A stretch of 64,000 nucleotides of DNA from positions 1,054,001 through 1,118,000 of the forward strand of contig PUFA01000314.1 in assembly GCA_003508835.1 (NCBI GenBank). Reading direction: 5' to 3'. The translations under genes and the position numbers were made by a program. Each line of letters opens with the position of its first letter. The stretch's first letter is position 1. The notes under the pieces are model-generated. The model was given only the letters and a program-made list of their open reading frames with translations. It searched no databases and was not told the origin of the DNA. Below are positions 47,331-59,480 of this stretch, in pieces. This DNA comes from Eonycteris spelaea. Its lineage: Eukaryota; Chordata; Mammalia; Chiroptera; Pteropodidae.

Positions 47331-50300
47331 TGCAGAGTCGGCGAGAAAATGATTTGTCTTCCCCAGGAGCTGCTGATGCTGTGTCTCCACTACCTTACAT
47401 ATTTTCATGTGTCTGCCTAAGGAATAAAAATATTTCTTCAAGGTACGCAGTGGTAGTTTCTCCCAAGATCACTTACAACGCGAAACGGAAGCAGGCTCAT
47501 GAAGGTCCTGCCTGCCTCTCTGTGAAATCGGAAATTGGTGGCACTTTGTGACTTCTTGCCCCTGGACCATATTTCATAGCTTTCAACTCCATGAGAAAGA
47601 GGAGCCTGGAGATGTTTGCTTGGAAAAAAGATATGTGTCAATTTGAATGAGGAAAGAATTTTCCACGTTCTAATTTTTTCTTTCCACAGTAACGTTTTCA
47701 CTTATTCAATGGTCAGGTCCTCTGGGAACCTCAGCCATCCACAATATACTACGGGCAGAAGAAATCCGTGGGCTTTCTCTAACGAGGGCACGGTGCTGAC
47801 CCCAGCAGTCACCCACCAACAGGGAAATCTGTACAAAGTCGCCGTTTAATTATGTTAAAGATGTCTTTTCTCCATTAGTATTTTTCTAGGTCACATAGAT
47901 TTGGCTGAGCGTCCTGGGCAATTGAAGAGAAAATCACTTACATTTAGAGCTTACAAAATAAGAAACAATATTTGAGAGTGAGGACACCCTGAGAGTGGTA
48001 AAAAAAAAAAAGCCTTATGGATCTCAAAATGAAATGCAAAAATGTGTATTTCTGAAAAACTTGAATTCTGGAGCTAGTTTGCTGCAAAGCAGACTTTGAA
48101 AACCCAACGTGCCTTACCCAGAAGATTCAGTTAATGAGTGCCTTTCTCTCTGACGGTGATGAAAGAAAACCTTGCTTTCATTAGTTTATTCAATAAGTAC
48201 TTTTAAAAGTATTACCTACTTGGGTATCAACACTTGATGCCCTAGAAATACAGCAATGTCCAAAATGGACAAAAACCTCCGCTTTCATGTTAATGTCAAC
48301 CTGAAGGGTGACGCCATATTAAGTATTCTCCCAGGGGAGGCTTTAATAGACAGAGGGAAACTGATCGTTACTGGCACCGTTGTCACGGAGTCGATACCAT
48401 CTGTGAAAAGTACGACGTATTTTGTTCATCCTTTTCTCCTGCTACACATTTTTTTCCCCCAGGTGGCATCTTCGAACCTCGGGGTCGTCCTCTCCATGAC
48501 AATCCCGTAACGCTGACATCGCCTCTCTGCCTCCTGCCATCTCCTTCAGCGTCCCCCCCCCCCAGGCAGCCTATAGTCCAACGCGAAACTCATTCGTTCT
48601 CCCCCAGTCTAACCCCAGCTCCTTTTCCTTCTTTCTCACCCAAGAAAGACATCACCCGAAGCCCCTGCAAGCATCCCGCCTCCCCCACGGCTCTCCGGAT
48701 GGTTCTCCTCGGCACCTCGATTCTATCAGTGGAAGTTATTCTCCTGCCCATCGTGTCTCTTCGAAACACAGCCATTAGCAGAGACTGCTCTGCGTCCAGC
48801 CCTTCAGCGACTCCACATGTCTTACTTCATACGAGTCGAGCTTCTCAGGAGGGCGCACGAGCTCGTCTTGGCACTCCCCAAGTGTGGTCCAGCCCTTGCA
48901 CTGAGGATATGCCCTATTCTGTGAATATTGGCAGAAATAAGAGTTGAACACAAGTCACATTTTTAAAAACGATATCGTGGTGTTTACACTGAAAAGAGAA
49001 TTGGTTAATCAACACGATCCTCCACCCTAGCTCCCCTCAAGTAATTGCTCTGAAAATTTTAACGTGTCCGGAAACGAGACTTTCATCTGCATTCGTACAA
49101 ACGTTGGCAGTAAAAGAACTTTGATTTGAAGGTCTATTCCTCCAGCATGTGTGGCGAGCTAAAAAAAAGTTCCCTCTATGCCGAGGCACCTGCTCGGGAC
49201 AAGAAGCCCCACTGAAGGACAGAAAGAGGCTGTCTGGGCTCGTCCTGTGAGCAGAGAGAAGGGCTGAGGGGTCGGCTAAGGGGAACAGCATTGTGGACCC
49301 CTAACTCACACCCTCTTAGGCAAAAACAAACTAACGAAAGAACCGTTTCCAATCGAGAGAGGGTATGGGAGCTGGAAAGCAGCAGAAGCTAAACAGGCTT
49401 CAGACTCGGGTTGTGGAGGCAAATCTGACTTGCAAATCCTCCTTGCTTGTTCCTCGCTGGCATCTGGGCTTCTTTTGTGTGACTCTGATTTCCTTAAAGG
49501 AATATCTCACTCCACGTCTCCGAGAGCAAAGCCGGTTGCTTGCTGGGTGAGTCACACTAGGCAGACAGGTAGGATGCAGACCAGGGAAAAATATATTCCA
49601 TAAGCCCATAGCTTGTTGCTGAGAGAGACAAATAGTAACAGTGGGGAGGAATAAAACTCATGGACAATCAAGGATAAATGTTCCATCTAATACGCAGGTT
49701 TTAGCAATATCTTCTTAGAATGGTGAATATTAATTTGTCACTGTCAAAAAAAAAACTATAAAATATCCATCTGCTTCAGTGCACGCCTCCATTCTGGGGT
49801 TAAAAAAGCTGTCTCCCTCTTGTACACGCACACACATAGTCACGCCTGTCTTCCGACAGGTAACGCAAAGCAGGACGATAGAGGAGAGTGTTCGTCTATG
49901 TTCACTCGCAAACGGTGAAACTTAACGCACCATACTTCCAGCTCTGGGCTCTCATCCCTCATCGGCACTAGAATACGTGAGGGTCACGAACTCAAGTGTC
50001 TGCCGCATTCACGAAGCTGTTGTAAAGCACTCAGCGTCAGCTGGAGCTTTGGTCATTCAAGACAATTGGTTGCACGGAACACAACCTGCTTCAGAGAGTT
50101 TAAGCAGAGAAAGATCTGCCGGGCCATCGGGACGGCTCAGTCCTCGGAAGGAATGCAAAGATAGACCCAGAGATACATTTCCAAGAGCAACTCCTAGACC
50201 CTCAGGGAAGAGCTGGCCCCGATGAAGATCCTTAATCAATAAGCAGCCGCCAACGCCAACCCCGAAACCACACTACCCGCACATGCGCTGGAAAACCATG

Positions 50301-51010
50301 CTCACACCGTAACCCCGGGAGAGGCTGGAAATGCCTGTTCTCTGTATCTGTTTGCTTGTCATGGTTTACGGTGCGGTGGGGATTCACAATACAAGGGTGC
50401 GTGAAAGGCAGAAGTGATGCTTCAGAGATTTGAAGCAACCACAAACGGCATCTGTGTGTTAATAGCCAAGTATTGATCCATCACGCACGGCCCTTAAATT
50501 TCAGGTTTTAGACTTAAAGATGCGCCGTGGCTGTATATTTCCCTTAGAAAACACTGGAAGAGCAGTGATTGTCTCCGATGATGGTGACTGGTGGTTCTTA
50601 CTTGTGTGTTTCTTGGATAAATTACATAGAGATGTCTGGATTTGCCCTCGAGAGAAAATGATGAGATTGATGGATAAAATCTTAATTGCTACTCAGGTGA
50701 TGAAACTATCAGGTAAAACTTTATAAAGACCTTTACGGTAGGAAGTAAAGAGGTTCGATTGACGAGCATAAATAAACTTAATGAGGATGACCAAAGTTTT
50801 CCTGTTCCAAGGATGACGAGAGAAAGAGGAGAACAAGAAGAATCTTTTTATTTTCCTTTAGGAAAAATACGAAGGTGAAGTTTTAAAAGAAAACAGTCCA
50901 TTTTGGTTATATAAGGTACTTTTTAAACGAAACTACGGAAGCCCACCCCTTGCGTTCGTATCCAAATAAAGCATGCGTTCACTCTAAGTCAAAGAACGCT
51001 GTGGTGTGGA
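47331..51010. other. Unclassified sequence, no gene
   Basis: 48180-48270 carries the old-repeat motif 'ttattcaataagtactttt'. 48549-48562 is a poly-C run. 49400-49500 may be a very diverged MIR. A-runs lie at 48000-48011 and 49745-49755. 50520-50726 is a short open frame with no similarity I can name. The rest is not recognised. Confidence 0.4.
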
Positions 51011-51227
51011 CAGACCATTTCGAAGGAGAGACTCTGTGGGCTGGGCATTTCTGGGCGGAGGCAGGGCTGTCCCCAGCCTCGTGGGATGTTCAGCAGCATC
51101 CCTGGCTTCCAGCTACCAGGTGCCAGTAGCATCCCGTTCCTCTCCACCGCTAGTCCTAACACCCAGAAACCCAGATCCTGCCAGACCTCCCCGGGGCCAG
51201 CATTGCCCTCCTGACTTTGAGGCTCTG
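51011..51227 (-). mobile_element. MER20 (hAT-Charlie) element
   Basis: In antisense order: 'gggctgggcatttctgggcg', 'gcagggctgtccccagcctc', 'gtgggatgttcagcagcatc', 'cctggcttccagctaccagg', 'tgccagtagcatccc', 'acacccagaaacccagatcc' and an end near 'gaggctctg'. This is the best preserved of the three MER20 copies in the window. Confidence 0.85.
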
Positions 51228-52014
51228 TCTTCTCGGTGTGAAGTCAAAGAGAAAAATACCTCTTCTCTGTTATGTCTGAAAACAAACAAGAAGGGGCATT
51301 TTTTCTCGTTCTTTCTTGTTTCAAAATCAACATCAAAACCAAAAAAAAAAAAAAAAAAAAAAAAGAATAAAAAAGAATAAATAAAGCTAGCGGTCCAGGA
51401 CGTTGCCTCGGAACTGATGAAGGCAGAGTTGGGGGCATGGTCTGTCTCCTCCAGCCGAAGGCGGACGAGGACACCGGTACCACGGTGGCCTGGTCACCTG
51501 GCCACTCCTGGCTTCGCACCATCCCCTTCTGTGGGAGTTTGGTCCTACATTCAACAAACGCCCGATTTCATTTTTATGTATTTACTCATTTATTTTTCGG
51601 ACTCGCTAAGAGATCAGAAGACACATCCAACAGCGGAAGATCAGATGCGATGTTTTTTTTTTTTTTCCCCCCAAACGACGGTGCCAGATTTCTCGTCAGG
51701 GGACCACATTCCATCGATCTTTAAGACGCACAGAGCCGCGTGGAAGACGAGCATTGCGCACACGCGTGATGAAGCACACGTCACTCACGCGTCTGGATTG
51801 AAATCAACAGCGATGCCATCCGTCTCTCTTCCTCCTCCTCAGGTCTCGGCTGCCCTCGAAGAAACACATTGCTTTGTGTTTCTGTGGCATTTGGCGAGCC
51901 AGGGGGACTCACCGGGCAGACTCCATCGGAGACCCTTACCTTTCCTTTTGCCTGAAGACTTCACTCACAGCTCCGCTAGAAGCATCGCTCCCCGCACCAT
52001 CTGACACCCTGGAC
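51228..52014. other. Unclassified sequence with poly-A at 51341-51364
   Basis: The poly-A is followed by 'gaataaaaaagaataaataa', suggesting the tail of an old retroposon, but no body could be recognised upstream. Poly-T lies at 51652-51666. An open frame of 195 codons (51417-52004) shows no domain. Confidence 0.4.
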
Positions 52015-52262
52015 TCCATCGGCAAGTAATTAATTTCCTCGCCGGCGTCATGAGACCATTTGCAAGCTGCTTGGGAGGAAAGCCTCCTTCTTCTGAAATC
52101 ATTCTGTAAAGAGCAGTTTCCAGTCGTCCCTTCCGTGCAGCATAGCATGGGAGAGATCGATTTTATCTGAAGCATTGACAGTTCGCCGCAGGGCGGATCG
52201 ATTCCATGCATTGCTAATGAGAAACAAACAAGGCATATTTGCAAGGGGGCCAGCGCGTCCCT
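52015..52262. promoter_or_regulatory. Candidate conserved non-coding element
   Basis: Non-repetitive sequence with words typical of developmental enhancers: 'gcaagtaattaatttcctcg', 'gagatcgattttatctgaag', 'gcggatcgattccatgcatt' and 'gctaatgagaaacaaacaag'. It lies within 400 bp of a CpG-island-like region. There is no coding frame across it. Conservation cannot be checked here. Confidence 0.3.
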
Positions 52263-52599
52263 GATTACTTCCAAGCCCCGCTGGTGTCTGCTCGAAGCCC
52301 GCACTCTGTGGGCGCTGGCGAGGGCTGGCTCTGTCTGATCAGCTGGCGCTTGGGCACACCGACCGTCTGCCTTCTCCTAGCGGAAAGGTTCAGTGTGGTT
52401 CCCCCATGCCTCTCAGGTCGCCTTTGCCCACGGACCGGGCCGTGATGTTGGTGGGAGGCGGTGCTCGACAGGGCCCACGGTGACCCTGCTTCGGCCTGCT
52501 TGCTAAGTCCGGAGCTGTCTGAGTTCAAGGGCCATCCCCCCCTTTGTTCAATAGTTCAGCCGCCAGCAAACCGACAAATGGGCCTGGGGAGAAGATGTC

Positions 52600-54260
52600 T
52601 ACATTACGAACGTGGGGGGAATTTGGGCTGACGTACCGACGTGTGCCCTGTCGGTCCTTGCCTGGGGGTCGATGACCACGTCTGACATTCCGCGCCTATC
52701 TGTAACGGGCTAAGCTCTTGGCGCTTGCGAATTATCTCGCCTTTAGAGCGCTTCTCTGAGGGAGGCGTTATGAGATCCACCCCTTCGCGGGCGACAGAAC
52801 TGACCTTGCAGAGGCGTTAAATCGACTGCTCGGCGCGTGAGAGGCGGGGCAGGAGCGGTCACGGCTCCGGCGGCGAGCTCATCCCCTCCGCAGACGAGTA
52901 AGGCAAAGCTCGCCACACGCTGCTCCGTGGCCTGTTGTCACACACTTGGCACAGCGGGGACCATGCAGCGAGCGAGCCCAGGACTTCGCTCGGTGGCCCC
53001 ATTGTCAGCCAATGGCGTTTAATTAAAAAAAAAAAAATGAAAACACTATTCCGAAAAGGTTTTAAATTCCTGGACAAGCAAAACCCCTAACCCCAGCCCT
53101 GAAAACGCAGGACGCGTCCGATAACAACTTGCGAAAAGAGCTGAATCCCACGTGCAAATCAGAGGCATCGCTTCACCCCCAGCCCCCGCCCACCTGCAAC
53201 AGCAGATCAAAGACCTTTCCCCGAAGGAAGGCGACCTTCCCCTCATTGTTAGAAGTCTCCCGAAACAGTATCAGGCCGCGCGGACGGACAGCTCTTCTTC
53301 GTGCGTAAGGGTGTAGATCGAGCCCCTAATCGGGCGTCCGGGGGCTGTGAGCAAGCGGGCACGTGTGGTGGCCGCACAGAGTGACATTTCCCTCGCTCCG
53401 TCACCAGGCCAGGGAGGGCGCTCTCGCACTGTGGGCGGCTGGCTCGGCCCAAACCGAGTGTCGTTGGCCGAGGAGGACGCAGCGCGAGCAGCCACCCGGG
53501 CTGGCTGCGGGGCTCTGGCCCGCCTCGTAGCTCCAGGACCCACGCAAGTCCCGCGTCCTCTGAGCCACGACCCACGTCCTCACTGCAGACACAAACAAGG
53601 GTCGGGTCGCCTCGCTCTGCCACGTCAGGAGAGCCCTTAGCGACGTCTCATTTCTCCCGGGACAAAGGCAGAAATCCGTCACCCCGCTGCTGCCCACCGC
53701 CCCACTCCCCCACCCCCACCCCGGGCTGCCCCACGACCTCTGCACACGAAGTCACCTCCGCCTGGAAGATCCGCCCCCGTCCACCCTCCCGCGGCTCGGC
53801 GGCGGGTCGCGGGGCCGGGAGCAGCCGGCGGCGCCTTCTCTCACCTTCACATCTCGCCCGTCGCATCCGTGCGGCCTGGCCCAAGGCGGGCGTGCCTGCG
53901 TGTGCCTGCGTGTGCCGCTGCGTGCACGGCTGGGCCTGCGCACGCTGGCACACGTGCCCACTTCGGCAAGTAAGAGAACAGACGTTTGCCCCAATGACAG
54001 CATCTGGCACGGAGCGCGTTTGCTCCGTGTGCGGAATCAGGAAACGAACAGGAGCAGCGATGGAGATAATTATCCTTGTCGTCAGGGTCAACGATTGGGG
54101 AATGGTCGCTGAACGAGCCTGGCGAGGCGTCCTCTCAGACCCCGAGCGTCCTCGGTGCTCTGTCACCTCACGGCCCGGAGCCTCCTGTCACCTTCTTCAC
54201 CTTTGGGGCCCGTTCGTCACAACAGATCTTGCAGACAGCAAACCGAACCTCAGGGAAGAG
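52600..54260. promoter_or_regulatory. CpG-island-like region, candidate promoter
   Basis: CpG is dense from about 52690 to 52910 and again from 53255 to 54170, with GC-box-like 'gaggcggggcagg' (about 52840) and many CG-rich words, between ordinary and AT-rich flanks. On the minus strand, a consensus splice donor (exon end ...gatgtgaag, then gtgaga) sits at 53845/53844. On the plus strand, another (ggcaa, then gtaaga) sits at 53969/53970. This would suit short first exons of one or two transcripts, but neither is proven. The open frames of up to 172 codons here overlap on both strands and are GC artefacts unless transcripts say otherwise. Confidence 0.45.
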
Positions 54261-54888
54261 TGAGTCGGAGGCGCGAAAACACTTCCATGCCCTAACGGGT
54301 CACCCGGCTAGGGTGCAAATTATGCTCCTCACCGGACATGTCACCTTTGCTTCAGATGAGCATCTCAAAGGGACGAAGAGGGGGCCACGGGCCGTTTCCT
54401 GCACCAGGGCCAGGAACAGGGCGAGGAGAGTGAGGCATGCAATGTAAGGGGCCTCAAAAAACGCACCGATTAAGATAAGTATTGTAATGCAATTAGAAAA
54501 CAAAAACAACTAAGAATGAATGGAAAACATTCATCCTGCACAGAATATCAACATTGGAAATAAACAGCACATTGGCATAATTCGTTTTCCTTTTGCCTTA
54601 GGCTCCGATGTGGCCAGCGACCGCCTGTCACCGATCCTGTCTTTGTTTCAAAGTTTGATGTTTTATTCTTTATAAATGTTTTATATGAATTTCTTACTTT
54701 TTTAGTGCATTAAAATATTGTCTGTCTCCATTGCGGAGTCACGGTTTGCCTGAGAGGCAAACGCTCAATACGTAATAGCTCATCTCACTCACCTGTCCCC
54801 AACCCCCAGGAAAAATACCCTGTCGCAAACTCTTAGCAAGTCCTCCGGAATTTTCTGGCATATAAAGAAACTCAATGCTGTAAGAAAA
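54261..54888. other. Unclassified, increasingly AT-rich
   Basis: A sharp fall in GC occurs near 54450. No gene or repeat is named. Confidence 0.4.
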
Positions 54889-54952
54889 TTATATATATAT
54901 ATACACACATACACACACACATATATATATATATATATATTTTTTTTTTTTT
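54889..54952. repeat. Compound (AT)n-(AC)n-(AT)n-(T)n microsatellite
   Basis: 64 bp made of AT, AC and AT dinucleotides followed by twelve Ts. Confidence 0.95.
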
Positions 54953-55289
54953 AAGGAGAGAATCATAAAAATGAAACATGCTCACAGTGTCTTCCAATAA
55001 TGGCGTCTTTCTCCACCCGCCCCCCATAGAATCTTGGCGTTTAAATCAAAACGAACTACATTAAAATCTGAATAATCGGTTTCCCTGGCATCGGCCTTGA
55101 GTAACCAACTGAGGCACAGCTCGGAGAGCGGGCTTGGCCCCCAAGGTCAGCTGACGGCCTAGGCTGTACGTCCAAAGGGGCGAAGTGCTCATCAGAGAAT
55201 AATCTAGTTTAAGAAGCAGAAACCACTGTCTTCTCGTACACTATTTTAAAGTTTAATCATCGACACAGTTAGGAAAATGTGCCATTGGA
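54953..55289. other. Unclassified sequence
   Basis: Nothing recognised. Confidence 0.4.
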
Positions 55290-55640
55290 CAAAACTCTCA
55301 GCTTGCATTGGATTTTGCTAACATCGTGAAAGTTGGCATTTTGCAGCCCGCCCACCCTAAACCTGGCGGAGATTCATGCTCCTAAACAGCTGCTAATACA
55401 TTGCCAATTTCGTGTTTTCTTTGCTTTTATGAGTGTGCAAATGGTCCCCCAACTATTCTGCCTGTGACTAAAAGCCACCGTCTCTCATTCCCATTATCAT
55501 GTCCTCGGCTCATATTAACTCCCTTTACAAATCTCACGAAGTTTATCGTTTTAGGGTGTCATTACCGTTTATTGCATTATGTGTGGGCCTGGACTCTCCA
55601 ATTCGTTTTCAAGCACTTTGTGGATTAGAAGGTTTAAGCA
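55290..55640. promoter_or_regulatory. Candidate conserved non-coding element
   Basis: Non-repetitive, balanced sequence with 'ttgcattggattttgctaac', 'cagctgctaatacattgcca', 'ttgcttttatgagtgtgcaa' and 'gtttattgcattatgtgtgg'. It has no poly-A, no repeat motif and no convincing frame. The texture is that of conserved non-coding DNA. This is inference. Confidence 0.28.
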
Positions 55641-57204
55641 CTTTTATATCCAACTTATCCTGGTTTTAAAATCAAGTGGTAACAAAAGTGTTTACCATAA
55701 TATTAGTGTATAATCTTTAAACATTTTCCATTTATTGTTAAATTGAGAAACCCAGAATGAGAAATTAAACACCACAAATTATTTCTGTCCTCTCTCATCC
55801 TGCTTAATGCATAAATCATCCTCTTAGGAACTATACTGAATTGGAGGGATTTTCGAAAATCCACTGTGTGTGAGAATTGCACAGATTTTTAACAGAAGGT
55901 GAAAGCGAATTTTTTTTTTTTTCTTGGCAGATGAAAGGAATATAAAACAGACTGACTTTCTGGGCATGGTTCTCCGGATGAGAAAAACATAGTCACAGAT
56001 TGTAGATGAGAAAGAAGAAGAAGAAAAAAACACACACCGTGAAACCTCATGAATCATGCGTGATACTCACAAGCGAAACTATTGAGGCTTCACTTGAAAA
56101 TATGTAGTAAACGCAAGTTGTACATTTGATCTCCATCGACCTCTTTTTTCTCGTCGGTCTCAGCAAACACGGCATGCGGAAGACCCACAGCTTCTGTTTT
56201 CAGACTGTGTTTCCACATGTTGTATCTGGTTAAATACAACGGCTGAACCGAGGACGGTGTGGTCGGCTCCTAATTTCCGTCCGGGACGTGCAGCCCCCTG
56301 TGACACACCCTACAGCTCATTTCACTCAGTTTCAGGTCTTTTCTTCTCTTTTTTTTTCCCCCTAACACAAGCCTTTTGGTCTATAAATTTCACGCTAGTT
56401 CAATTCCGTGCCATTTCGCTGATTTCGATGTATAACAAATGTGCTTAGTCCTAATCAGTTCCTCATTTTCATTACTATTCCCTTTTCACACCCATTAATA
56501 TTTGGAAATGCATTTTCCTTGCAAAACTGCAGTATTCCAGTTACATTTTCATTTGATTTTGATGTTAGTTTCCTCGTGTTCAGAGAATGTGCTCTCCATA
56601 CTTCCCGACTTAGCATGAGACGCTGTGGGTGCACGTTTCAAATAGTTCCATATTGCACATGCTCTCCGATCCCTGGGGCAAAGGTTTATTACGTATCTAT
56701 TACGTCAACATGTTAATCGTGCTTTCAGCTCGTCTACTTCTTTTGCTTCCCCCGCTTTCATTCTATCTTTAAAACATTTGACTCCTTGTTCTGTTGGATA
56801 CTAATTGAGAGTCACGTGGATCTGTGAGCACCCCCCTATATTTTTTGTTTTCTTGTTTTGAGCAATATTATTAGTTGCGTACAAGTTTAGAAAATTTCTA
56901 GTATTTGCCTGGTGCATAAGATGTCTTTGTGTGGGTGGGTGGGTGGGGGGCTGGGGGGTCTCTGCATAGTCCTTCTTTGTCTCTGTTAATGTCATTTGTG
57001 TTAAAGCCTCTTTTCTCTGAGTAATGATGCTCATCTAGAACACTTTCGTCATTTCAGCTTTACAGTCTTTTAGATATTTATCATATGCATGCACTTCTTG
57101 TAAAGTATTTGAATTTAAGTTCTTTTGTATTAGAACTGTGTATGTATACTTAGTCCTGATAATCAATAAAACCCTGATATCATATAAACATATTTTAAAA
57201 ATTA
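55641..57204. other. AT-rich unclassified sequence
   Basis: Poly-T lies at about 55911-55922 and a (GAA)n patch at 56010-56028. A GGGT/GGGG-rich patch at 56932-56959 ('gggtgggtgggtgggggg') has quadruplex potential. The stretch to 57200 is AT-rich and may hold old L1 pieces that could not be matched. No gene is seen. Confidence 0.4.
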
Positions 57205-57907
57205 CATTGGGTGCGGGATGAGCATGTCACCCAGAGCTTACATAATGTCGCAGGCAACGTGCGTGGCCCGCGAGCCAGGCCTCCGCACAGGGCGTAGGGG
57301 CCACCACACTGTCACCTGCGGTTTGCCGTCACGGGCGCAACGGCTGCAGAGTCCGCGACAGTCCTGGGCCCGCTGCATCCGGGGACGGACTGGGCCAGGG
57401 CGCTGACTCCAGGAGCGTCACCGCGATGGGGCCCCGCTGATCAGTTCAACCTGGGGTCACCGGGCCCAGAAAACGGTGGCCCCTGAGCATCTTTTCCGGT
57501 TACTTTACTGTCCCCACGTGTTTCCCGTAGAAACGGACGCTGTGAACGCACCGCGCGTGCGTGGGGATGAGGTATCCTAAGAAAAACAAGGACAATCAGA
57601 GAAGAGCGTTGACAAGAACTCTGAAAACTAGACAAGCAAAGGCAACAGCAGCTAACGGAGCACGAGGCCTCGCAAACTGCTGCAAAAGGCAGCAGACCGT
57701 GAAACGCGCTCAGACGTCATGTTGGGGGAAAAAACTAAAGTTTGGCGACACACAGGCCTGGAGGAGACACGCCCGCCCAGACATCCTCGGTTGGGCTGCA
57801 CCCCGATGACGCTTGGGAAAGGAAACTCAGCTACGTGACTACACACGCATTTATTTTCTATTTCCACCAACCGCGCATCTAGAGCTATAACCGAGACGGG
57901 GACCCGT
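57205..57907. other. GC/CpG-rich segment left of the minisatellite
   Basis: Composition switches within a few tens of bases at about 57210 from AT-rich to CpG-rich ('cgtgcgtggcccgcgagcca', 'gtccgcgacagtcctgggcc'). It contains no recognised gene or repeat. Together with 59485-61560 it forms the frame around the minisatellite. Confidence 0.55.
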
Positions 57908-59480
57908 AAGCAGCTGCGCCCAGGAAAAGCAGCCGACGGCCGAGTCCGCCCAGGACAAGCAGCCGATGGCCGAGTCTGCCCAGGAAGAGCAGCCGATGGC
58001 CGAGTCCGCCCAGGAAAAGCAGCCTATGACCGAGACACCCCAGAAAAATAGTTGCTTAGGGAGATGACTGACTTCTCTTTAACCGAAGGAAAATAGCCTA
58101 TGACCAAATCACTCGAGAAAAATCACGACATGGCAGGCACTGAGTGACCCTCCGAGTTCATGGGAAAGAAATAATGATCATATCACTCCAAGGAAAACAA
58201 GGACAGTGCAGTCCAGGCAAAACTAGCCAATGTCCGAATCAGTGTCAGGGAAATAAGTGGATGGCCGATTCAGTTCAGGAAAAGCAGCCGACCGCCGAGC
58301 CAGGCAGGAGAAAGCAGTCGATGTCCGAGTCAGGGAGTTAGGGAGATGACTTATCCTTAACCAAAGGGAAATAGCCTATGACCAAATCACTCAAGGAAAT
58401 AATTGAGACAGCAGGCACGGAGTGATGCGCTGAATTCATGGAAAAGAAATAATGATCAAGTCACTCCAAGGAAAACAATGACGGACTCAGTCCAGGAAGA
58501 ATAGTCGATGTCCAAGTCAGTACAGGGAAATAAGTCGATGACCAAGTCCGTTCAGGAGAAATAGTTGATGACCGAGTCAGTCCAGGGTAAACAAGTCAAT
58601 AACCGAGTCAGTCCAGGGTAAACAAGTCGATAACCGAGTCTGTACAGGAAAAGCAGCCTATGGTCGAATGGATGTGGGAAAAGCAGCTTATGTCCCAGTC
58701 AGCCCAAAGAGTCGATTAGGGAGATGACTTATCCTCAACTGAAGGGAAATAGCCTATAACTAAATCACTCGAGAAAATCACGACATGGCAGGCACTGAGT
58801 GACCCTCTGAGTTCATGGGAAAGAAATAATGGTCGTATCACTCCAAGGAAAATAATGATGGACTCAATCTAGGCAAAACAGTCGATGTCCGAATCAGTAC
58901 AAGGGAAATAAGTCGATGGCCGAGTCCACCCAGGAAAAGCAGCCTATGACCGAGACACTCCAGAAAAACAGTTTCTTAGGGTGATGGGTGACTTCACCTT
59001 AACCTAAGGGAAATAGCCTATACCAAATCACTCGAGAAAATAGCTCACGATATGGCAGGCACTGAGTGACCCCTGAGTTCATGGGAAAGAAAGAATGATC
59101 AAGTCACTCTAAGGAAAACAATGACGGACTCAGTCCAGGGGAAATAAGTCGATAACAAGTCGATATAGGGGGAATAGTTGATGACGGAGTCAGCCCAGGG
59201 TAAATAAATCGATAACTGAGTCAGTACAGGGGAAACAAGTCAATGACCGAGTTGGTCCAGGGGAAAGAAGTCGATGACCAAGTAGGTCCAGGGGAAACAA
59301 GTCGATGACCGAGTTGGTCCAGGGGAAACAAGTCGATAACCGAGTCTGTAAAGGGGGAATTAGTTGATGACCGAGTCGGTCTAGGGGAAATAAGGGATGA
59401 CGGCATCTTTCCAGAGAAACGTTTGATGACCGAATTCATCTAGGAACACTAAGTCGATGCCCCAGTCATTGCAGGGAAAC
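57908..59480. repeat. Composite minisatellite with 30/31-bp units and higher-order blocks
   Basis: Four successive units of exactly 30 bp (57930-58049, type 'cagccgatggccgagtccgc' + 'ccaggaaaag') open the array. Later units are often 31 bp ('gtcgatgaccgagttggtcc' + 'aggggaaacaa', 59240-59350). A block of about 145 bp starting 'ttagggagatgact' recurs at 58056, 58338, 58716 and 58976, each time running through 'atagcctatgaccaaatcac', 'ggcaggcactgagtga' and 'catgggaaagaaa/taatga'. Block spacing is 282, 378 and 260 bp because the number of 30-bp units between blocks varies. Parts of the block are themselves diverged units. This is tandem-repeat DNA, not a gene. The early part is open in the Q-P-M-A-E-S-A-Q-E-K reading. 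Confidence 0.95.

Noticed and set aside
51341..51390. Poly-A tail of a processed pseudogene
   Set aside because: There is a long A-run with AATAAA-like words, but no gene-like body upstream and no flanking direct repeats that I could see.
57908..59480. CRISPR-like array of regularly spaced repeats
   Set aside because: The units abut directly and vary together. There are no unique spacers and no cas genes, and the genome is mammalian. It is a minisatellite.
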